Source: Manduca sexta (Eukaryota > Arthropoda > Insecta > Lepidoptera > Sphingidae). Taken from it: a stretch of DNA of 64,000 bases. Under the pieces are notes generated by a model. It was not told the DNA's origin, did not search any database, and was given only the letters and a program-made list of their open reading frames with translations. The stretch covers positions 4,772,983-4,836,982 of the forward strand of contig NC_051138.1 of the NCBI RefSeq assembly GCF_014839805.1, in the 5' to 3' direction. Shown one piece after another: positions 41,301-52,231 of the stretch (positions are counted from its first letter, which is position 1; every line of letters starts with the position of its first letter). Position numbers and translations under genes: made by a program.

Positions 41301-44300
41301 GAGAAAAAATATAATTTATTAAATAAATTACTAGTAATTAATGTTTGGAAGGATTTGATGTTCTTTTCGTGCAAGACCCTAAATTAGGACTGCTCAAAAT
41401 ATCTCTGACGATGAGAAAATTTTAAAGACTTTTAGGTTTTTTACATGCGTAATATTCTACTAATCACGGAAAAAAATCAGCTTACCTTGTGAAGAATATT
41501 ACCATATTATAAGCCTACCGGCTTGATCAAATTAGATATTCAGTCCGAGTCTGGTCATCTATATATATATAAAAATCAATTGCTGTTCGTTAGTCTCGCT
41601 AAAACTCGAGAACGGCTGAACCGGTTTGGCTAATTTTGGTTTTGAATTATTTGTGGAAGTCCAGGGATGGATTAAACGGTGACGAACATAAATAATAAAT
41701 AACGGAAAATACTAAAAACGACAATATAAGTTTTCAATACAAAATGTTCCTACCTGTCAAACATTTCATGTCTTTTCTCTTTTTAGAAATAAAGAACTGT
41801 AACATATATATAGATGTATTCAGAAATAAGTCTGTTTCATAGTTGTATTATGAGGTCCGATTTCTTTGATTTATTTTGTTCAAATACAAAACATTTCAGA
41901 AATAAATAAAGTGTAAAAGTGTCAGTGGGTTCTTAAAAATAGAAAATAAATAAATAAATTTCAAGACTATTACTAAAATCTATCATCAATTTGTCAGTGC
42001 GTGAGAACTTTATTTATCGTTATTGTCGCAAAATGCCACGGAGAAGATGACTTAGATAGTCGAAGTTAATCAAATGTACGACGAGCTACTTCACGTGCAA
42101 ACCGTACTCTCGACTAGCGAGAGACAGATAATGATAACATACGTATTGTATGGCAAAATTGTGTTTCACAATAAATAACAATAATAAATGTATGTAGGTG
42201 ATACGAAGTTCACCGGGTCATCTAGTCTATATATATAAAAATCAATTGCTGTTCGTTAGTCTCGCTAAAACTCGAGAACGGCTGAACCGATTTGGCTAAT
42301 TTTGGTTTTGAATTATTTGTGGAAGTCCAGGGATGGATTAATCGGTGACGAACATAAATAATAAATAACGGAAAAATTCTAAAAACGACAATATAAGTTT
42401 TCTATACAAAATGTTCCTGCCTGTGAAACATTTCATGTCTTTTTCTCTTTTTAGAAATAAAGAACTGTAACATATATATAGGTGTATTCAGAAATAAGTC
42501 TGTTTCATAGTTGTAATATGAGGTCCGGTTTCTTTGGTTTATTTTGTTCAAATACAAAACATTTCAGAAATAAATAAAGTGTAAAAGTGTTAGTTGGTTC
42601 TCAAAAATAGAAAATAAATAAAGAAATTTCAAGACTATAATTAAAATCTATCATCAATTGTTCAGTGCGCGAGAACTTTATTTATTGTTATTGTCGCAAA
42701 ATGCTACGGAGATGACTTAGATCGTCGAAGTCAATCAAATGTGCGACGAGCTACCTCACGTGCAAGCCGTACTGGGGCCTTATTCTCTATCCCGCACGTT
42801 ATTTTAACAGTGCGTAACAAGCACGTAACACAACGCATCATGTTAAGGACTATAGAAATTTGGCTTACAGAATACCATTCCACGCACATTTCTCGAAGAT
42901 AACATGACACGGCCGCGTTACGCATTTATATCATACAGAATAAGGGCCCTGTTGACTAGCGAGAGACAGATAATGATAACGTACGTATTGGTATGGCAAA
43001 ATTGCGTTCCACGATGAATAATAATAATAAATGTATGTAGGTGATACGAAGTTCACCGGGTCATCTAGTTTCATATATATTTTTATTTATTTATAAAACG
43101 CATAACACAGAATTCGATCGGACATCAGAAACCTTTGGTTCGGAAGAATGGTAAGTATTTAATTTATTTTTATTAATTAAAGAAATATTTATTTTGTTGC
43201 ATCTAATGAGAAGATTTGCATAATATATTTGACTAATTTTTCTTCTTACTAATATTATAAATATGAAAAATTATGAAAATGTTTAGATGTTCGTTGCAAG
43301 TAAACGCAGAAACAACTGAACTAGTTTGGATGAAATTTTATACACGGATAGGCCATGTTTTTTTGTAACACACTGACTATTTTCATTACGGTAATTTTCT
43401 CCTACAGAAAATAATGGAGTTTTTTATTCAGATATTTTAAATAGATGGTATTGACATCCTACAGATGGTGCTACGCATCGGTCCAAAAATGTTGGGATTT
43501 TTGTAGTTGGAAAGGCTTTTCATGTGGGCGAAGTTGGTTATAAAATTCAAATGATTTGTTAATACCTTATAGATTTAATGAATTACAATCCATTTCAAAT
43601 TTTTATCATGAACACTGCAAACGTATTGCTATGGCATCAGTTTTTACCGAAATTCTGCCGAAGTCGTCTATTATTTTCGGTATAGTGGTCCTTGCCAGAA
43701 CTATATTTTCTTACTTCGGCAAATTAAAATACCAAATTCCTTCATTTGTCGAAAGAGGTATCCAATAAATATATTCGGTCTCATATTTTTTCAGACTATA
43801 CCTAGTCGGTTCTTAAATACTGTCACAAGAAAAAATGGTCATGAAACAAAATAAAGGTCATCTTACAAAAATGATTTTAGTTAATGAATAAGCATTAAAT
43901 TAGGATGACTGTAACATAAAATTTATTCAAATGTCTGCCTCTATTTTTTCGAAAATCGAACACGTTACAGAAAAATATATACTTTATTTTTTTAGTAACT
44001 TGCCAGTGACTTTATGAAAGGTCCGACTAGGTAGGCATATAGTACCTACTATAGTTAGCACTACGATTTGGGATTCCGTCCTCGTCATCTGGATGGCGTT
44101 TCTTAACGGTGCGGTTTGCAAGGAATTTGTTTCCTTATGCAACATCCCTGTGGAACCAGTTTGCGGTATTTCAAGACCGTTATGAAATAGAGATTGTCAG
44201 GAAAGAAACTATTTTTAAGGGCCAGGTTCACATGAGTTTTCTCATGTATTGTAAATTTCTGTAGTGATATAGGTAACAAATGGTTCAATAACGCGATTAA

Positions 44301-47300
44301 TGCTGGAATTTCTGATTTATGCGATATTATCATCTGCAAATTTTGCAATTTAATGTAAAAATATTGTTAAAATATTAATTATTATTAAAAGATTAAGTTA
44401 AAAGTTGAAAATAGCGCGGAGTTTCCACCAGTTTCATCCATCTATACCTCGCTCTACGCATAATCAATGAAAATGTAAGTTAATAAAAAGAGTTTATTGA
44501 TTGAGCCTGTCTCGGTGGCGTAGTTGTACTGCCTGCACGGTACGGCAGCGCTCTGGGGTCCTGGGTTCGAATCTCGGGTTTGGTAAAGTGTTTTTTGGAA
44601 TTTCTGCTCAGTCTCAGCTCGAAGTCTGGAATTTATGATATGGCGATAGGCTCGCCACTTATCACATCATGTGACGGAACACATTTGGCGAAAAGTGGGT
44701 GCCCTGGTTGCGTCTTTGCATACACCTTCGAGGATAAGTGCGTGATGTGTGAGAGAGTTTATTGATTTCAAATCATTTTATTTTACCAACTACTCAACAT
44801 CAAATTATTATCTACATTCAATATGCACCTCGGGATCAGCCACTATTCTCAACGTGACTTTCTGCCTTGTCATTCTTTTTTATAAGCATGTACGCAATTC
44901 GTAATATTGCATTTACTACATACTTCTTAATATTATGTAAACTCACTAAACCATTTTTTTATACCATTATGTTTTTGAATATCGTCTAAATAAAGATATT
45001 TCTTTTACCTTTCCTTATTTTATTATTAAAGCTATTATGGTGCGTTAGGGTCATATCGGATCATAAAGTAATTTCGTTGTTTCAAATTATGGCTTAGCTG
45101 GAATAAAAGTTAGTACCGGCAAATATAAATAGCACATCAGGCTATGTTGTCCATATTCGAAAATGTTGTAGAGTTTAGCAGTAATCTCGAAACAATGGGA
45201 TTACCCCTGCATCCGATGTTACCCAACGCATGTAAATATTCTAAAACTGATGAGTGTTTCTACTCACTTCGTAAAGTTCTTTTGGACTAGCCAATTGTGT
45301 CAACAGTCCTAAATGGTAACCAAATTAGGACGTACTGGTTTCGAGGATTAGTAAGCTACAAACATTGTAAAGAATCGAAGGTGAATTGACCTGAATGTTA
45401 TCAATATATAGAAAATATTATTTTAACTTTCACGTCTCCCGTAATGAATGATAAAGTCATAAAAGTTCACGTAAGTATAAAGTTTATCGTCACGACCCCA
45501 CTTACTGTGCTATCGATTGTTATTGAACGTTTTAATATTTTTAAACCCGATATGTTATCTGGAGTGGTGTTATTCCACGTTGTTCCAACGGGAATGGTTT
45601 TGTTATTGAACAAGAATATAATACCTAGATAGTTGTATCGGAAGATTGAAGGAACTTATATTATTGTTTTATTTATCCTTTAGAATTATAAATTATGAGT
45701 AATAATTCCATCTGAATTACAAATTATGATATTATCAATATGTCACAAAGTTTTTTCGCGTAAACCCCGACCCACGAGACTTTTTACAACCACGCGACCT
45801 CTTCACCACTAATCGTTTTCATAAAACCATAATGTACTATTAACTTAAACCTTCCTCAAAACCGTAAAAAAATCCGTTTAGTAGTTTTTGAGAAAATCGA
45901 TCACACACAGACAGACAGCTTTTGGGACTTGTTTTATATGTATAGATTTTTATAATTCTTGATAATACTATAACTACGAATACATTTAATTTTTCTCTTA
46001 GCAACAATTTTGCTGACAATGTAAGCAAGTTACATACATAACTATTTTTCTGTATAGTATGTTCTGATTAAACATATTATTTAATTCGAAATTTATTACC
46101 TTTTCGATTGCTAGGTTTGGATTCAGATGGTGCTACCAGTGAATTTCTGAATACAATTTTTAAGTTAGACAATTAATAATGATGTTATTATTATTAACGT
46201 ATGTAAATTGTCGCGGATTTGAATTTGTGTATGTGCCTGCCTTTTAAACAGTTAGTAATGTTAAACCATTTACAAAATCATAATTCCAGGTCGGGAAAAG
46301 TGACATTAGGTTAGCTCGGATTTGTGCCTTATATAACTACAGATTCGTCTTCTATCACATCATGGGATGGAATACACTTGGCGAAATATTGGTGCCCTGA
46401 TTGCACCTCTGTTTACCCCTTTGAAAAAAAAGGCGTGATGTGTTTGTTTTATATCAAAGTCAAGTATGCAAGTAAACGTCATAACTACAGCAACGGGATG
46501 TAATACCATTTTTTCTGTTTCATCATTATGGCGCAACATGCTATCTGTACGGCACGCGATGTCTTACGTATCGGATGGCATATTATCAGCCCTCTATTAT
46601 ATACTTGCCCACTGCTGAGCACGGGCCTCCTCTACTACTGAGAGGGATTAGGCCTTAGTCCACCACGTTGGCCTAGTGCGGATTGGTAGACTTCACACAC
46701 CTTCGAAATTCCTATAGAGAACTTCTCAGATGTGCAGGTGTTTTTTCTTTCTTTCACACTATATATTATATGACCTCTCACACTATATATTATATGACCT
46801 CTCACACTATATATTATATGACCTCTTACACTATATATTATATGACCTCTCATATTATGTATTACGTGAACTCTCATTTTGTATTACGTGAATTATCACA
46901 CTAAGTATTACGTGAACTCTCACTCTATGCATTACGTGAACTCTCACACTAAGCATTACGTGAACTCTCACACTATGCATTACGTGAACTCTCACACTAT
47001 GCATTACGTGAACTCTTACACTATGCATTACGTGAACTCTTACACTATGCATTACGTGAACTCTCACGATGTTTCCTTCACCGTTAAAGCGAACGATAAA
47101 TTCACATAGAATACACACATGATTTTTAGAAAAGACAGGGTTGTGCCCTTGGGATTTGAACCTGCGGACATTCGTCTTGGCAGTCCGTTCCACACCCAAC
47201 TAGGCTAACGCCGCTTATACTAAGTCTTAAACACGAATAATAAAATAGTCCGTCAAGTATTCGTATTCAGTGAGTTATATTTTTCTATAGTCGTTTAACA

Positions 47301-50300
47301 ATACGGCAAAAAGAAATTTGTATAGTCAATTTTCATTAATTTTGAGTTTTAAGTTACTATGGCTACACGTTTTAGGGTGAATATTTGAAAAGGGCATATT
47401 ACGCGGCTCTAAGTAAATAACTACCTAGACAAATATTATTTAATGTTTTTTTTTATTTTTCCTAAAGCTTGGTTCATGGGTTATATGTGCATGTGAAAAA
47501 CATATCCGTATTGTAATAAATAGAAAATCTATCCTCAAAAACATGCCTTAAATCTAATTACCATCCGTGTCACAATTTCCAAATTTTAGCAATCCATGTG
47601 CGAAAAGTAGTAAAAACTTTTTTGAAGATCGTATTTTTTTTAAACTATTCAGATAATAGAATACATACTCTACAAGCTACCCAAATTACAAACTATAAAT
47701 ATCACTTTAACATTATTTTTAACCACTTTGAAATTTGTCCCAACACATTGTTCTACCTACCATTTGTTGAAATAGTCATAGTGTTAAAACTTAAACGGAA
47801 CGGGTCGGTGCCTGTTTGGTTTATTCTGCGGCTAGAGCTGAGTTTCCTCTCGCGACTCAAGCAGATTACACATCAAGAATTGATTATACGGCAGCTGCAG
47901 CTCGTATTTATGGTCGAAAAAAAGCGTTTGTCACAAATTTTTCTCATTTCCGTTTGAGCTTGCTGTGGTAAGTCTGTGTTGCTTATTTACAATTTGGATT
48001 AATTATAATTATCGTCATAAAAAAACTGTCCTGTTTTATGGTTTCTTAAATTATAAAGTAGTATAAAGAATGTTTTATAAAATAAAATGTAGCAAAAACT
48101 ACTTACCGTCGTTATAATTACCGTGTTTACCGTTTGAAATTTGGTAAACGGTAATTGGCAATAACAAATTGTAATTAGTATTGCGTAAAGTTGAAGTAAA
48201 CAAAAATGTATTATTATCGTATTTTATACTTTGTTTATATAAACTTAAGACAATAAACGTTATTTGAACCCTAAAAAGTAAATAATAGTATAAAGAGTTA
48301 TGCAATTAATGGTTTAATAAATTCTTATATTAGGAGAGTTCACTAATAGTTTTTTTTATTTTATTAGCTTTGAATGAAGAGACGAGCCCTCCATTCGCCT
48401 GATGGAAAGCGATACGACAGCCTATAAACAGCAGAAACACCATCCAACACCTTGAATTACAAAGTATAGTTTGGTATTCCACTGCGCTCGCTATCCTGAG
48501 ACAAGAGATGTTAAGTTTTATGTCCAGCAGTTACACTGGCTACAATGTCTTTCACACCGAAACACAACAGTGACTACACACTGCTGCTTGGCGGCAGAAA
48601 TAGACATTGCCGTGGTACCTAACCAGGCGGACTCTCACATATGAGAGACCTATCACCAGTCAATAGAAGTTTTAGATAAAACGAAGGTAGCTCTCTTGAG
48701 TGTTTATTTCTGCTGCCAGGAGACAGTGTGCACGCACTGTTGTGTGTCGGTTCGAAGAAAATTGTAAACAATGTAATTACAGGGCATCTTGAGACTTAAC
48801 GCCTTATGATTTCTCAGGATGACAACCGCAGTGAAGTACCACACAGTACGTTGTAATTTAAAATTCCAGGTAGACTTGCTACTGTTTATGGGTGATCGTA
48901 TCGCTTACCATCTCACTGTTTTTGAGTTTAAAGATGCCTGGGAATAAAAAAATCTAATGAAGAAGTATAAGCAAAAGCCTTAAGAATTGTGCTTAGAAGT
49001 AGATACACAAAAATTAAAGCTGATCCTATTATTATACGCCCAGGAAAAACAGAAAGAAAAACAACGATAAAAAACGAAGAGCACAGAAAAAATATTATCA
49101 GCTTAAGAATTAACACCAAGAGCTAGAAGACTGCAAAGAAAGAAATGTTGAAAAGATTTTAGATCTATCGGAATTGTTATATGAAAAATAAAATCAACTA
49201 AAAATAATATTTTGAACAAGTCGCATGTAAATGTATTTCTTAATTAAGGTTATGAGATAAACTGATAAATTATAACATAGGAACTTAAAAGATATTTAAA
49301 CTTGAATTAGAATCAGATTCATAATATTTTTGAACAACAGGACATCCGGGGTCTTCTGACAGATCGTCTAGCACAAGAGTTTCACTAACCCAACTCATCA
49401 ATAATAGAGTCTTTATTCATAGTATTAGAAGATTCATTTTTGCTATCACATTGTAATTTTCCGACATACTTAGTATGTCTACAATTCATTTCAAACACCC
49501 GAAGCAACTAGTCCCTCTGAATATAAGGTGGTCCGTCGACATTCGACATATTGTATCATTTTAGCATTATTTCCTTGAAGAATTAAGTCAAGATCAATGT
49601 TTAACGCATTTTTATAATGGATTTTCTCATTTCTGTTGGTTTTAAAATACAATATTATTGTAGTAATTAAACAAGACTGTTATTTTGTTAGATGTACTTA
49701 TTTATTTTGCTGATCAAACTTTGTTGATTATTAAGAGCAAAATCGGTTAATCATGTTGCGTTACAATTATTATATATTATAATGGTGGCAATGAGTAGAT
49801 ATGTTAGTTTTCAATCTTTATATATTAGAGACTTATATATAATTCATAAATATAATATATTATATGATTTTAACGGTATTTATTTATTTACTTATTACCT
49901 ACCAACCACCTACTATAATTACCATTTTTCAAATACTAATTACCATATGTGTCATTTCTCATTGCCATTCGTGAACATTTTTCAAATCCAAATTCCGACT
50001 TGAATATCGATTTACAGACTGTGCCTTTGATTTAAATAGTATATAATTACGATAAACTTTACATCGAATCGATAAAGATCGCAATTGGGAGCAATATTTG
50101 AATTTATTTTAGGAACACCGAATATGTCTATTTTCAAATATTCACCCTTTACTACTTGATATGTAAATGTGCCCAATTTTACCTGGTGCCATATTTTAGT
50201 TCCAAATACACTTCCAAACACACGGGGCGCTGTTGAATTAAACGATACTTTAATTAAACGATAACGTATACTTTAATGAAAAATACGTGCCAGTTGATGA

Positions 50301-52192
50301 GACCAACGTAAGTAATAGCAGTAACTTTAGAAAGATAGTTATAACATAAACTCCTGTAGAAATGTGAAATATAAATGATAAAGTATGGAAAATACGAAAG
50401 TCTAGATTTTTACTAGTCACCATTGTAGAGGTCCACTATCCAACTCCAGACTTCATCATAAAAAGATCGATGGTTTCAAATTGTTGTGTAATTATACAGT
50501 TTCCATAAAAAAAATTAAATACACGTTTAAAGTATGTTAAAATCGACTTTAAAGGTTCATTGCCATGGTTGTAAACAAAAAATAATAAGTGTTTTCAAAC
50601 CCTTAGGTTTGGACCCAGCCCGGCCTCTCATCTCTGCCTATGGGTCAAGGCAATTCCGCCTGACTCGAGACGATGCTCACGTCGTACAAGTGCTACACAC
50701 GAATGCAGGGTTTCTCGGGGAAGCTGGCCAGATAGGTCACGTGGACTTTTGTGTTAACGGAGGACGGCGCCAGCCTGGATGCAGGGGACATGTTATGCGT
50801 GAGTATATATATTTTTGTATAGATAAACAAGACTAGCACGCTGCTAGAAATAGTAGCAATAGTAACCAAACTTCTTTCAAATCTCTTTTTCTTGTTAAGT
50901 CTCATAATGCCCATAAATTGCACTCTCCACAATGTTCTTCCGAACATTATAGTGCTGGGAGAAGTTGTTGACGACAGAAATAAACATTGCAGTAGTTTTT
51001 ACCGAGCCATTTTTTCGTATACAAAAAACATTTTTTTGGTGAGAATTGAATATTTTTTGGATTCCTAAATCACTGCTCAGTATCAGCCTAGAGTCTGGAA
51101 TTTGTACCCAAGTGGGTGCCCAGGTTGCACTTCTGCCTACCCCTCCGGGGATAACGGTGTGATGTGTGTTTGTTTTTCTGTTTTGTATCTTTATATAAAA
51201 AGTAGATCAAATGATGAATAACAGTTTATTGTTTCCTACTGTCATAATATTATGTTGAACCAGTTTTTTCTCTTCCGTGGAGTGTGATGCACTTATGAAT
51301 AATGTGCTATATTTCTTTGCACTGCTCTTTGACCTACAATATCTCTTATGTTTAAAATAATATTTTTCTTTTAATTATTCGATGCCTAGTGTAAGACAGA
51401 ACATAAACATAAACAACAATTTTAATATATTCTATACTAAATTAACGTTAAAGCATTCTTCGAGTTTTCGCAATTCGAACTAATTTATTTTTTTCTTGAA
51501 AATGTTAATTGGCGACATGAATCCATTGAGTACAATAAAATGCATCTGTAATTGATTCTTCTTAGTCATTAAAGTCATAATTCTGAACATCGTGTTCGAA
51601 ATTAGATTACACTCATTACAGACACGATATTTTTGATGTAAAAAGTGTTCCAACGGACCAATATATTCTATCTCTCCATGAGAAATATTTCTTTCTTTAT
51701 TGTAAATAGTGTTTAAAATCGTTTGATCAATACTTCAAATTGTATATTTTCAATTATATCTACTTATTTTGCCAGTTTCAATATTCTTCTTGATTAGGTT
51801 GCATGACAGTTTATGGTTTGGAATATCGATTTTTGATAACCGTTTTTTGGTCTTTTGACACTGTATACGAGTGTTGAATGCATAAATCTTGAGTCTGATT
51901 TCAAGGTTGGACAACTTGTTGTGTGATTTGAACATTAATTGCTTAGACTGGCTCATGCCGATGTGACAGGAATTGTTGTACTGGTACCATATTACAGTGC
52001 TGTGAGAGTAGATGGAAGAAAACATAGACATTTAATATAAATAATAATTAGTAAAACTGCCTCTGATCTGAAAAACTCTAAACTGACTGTCTCGGTGGCG
52101 TAGTTGTATTGTATGCGCGGTACGAATGCGCTCTGTGGCCCTGTCCTGGGTTCGGATTCTCTGCATACCCCTTCGGGGATAAATGCGTGATG

Positions 52193-52231
<39 letters not shown>

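Noticed and set aside
46752..47061. Possible CRISPR-like array
   Set aside because: Units are contiguous with no unique spacers, and the genome is animal.
46635..47199. Several ORFs on both strands encoding repeated peptides ([16 protein letters not shown])
   Set aside because: They are translations of the 24-bp minisatellite, whose length is a multiple of three and which lacks stops; no real start context or conserved protein.
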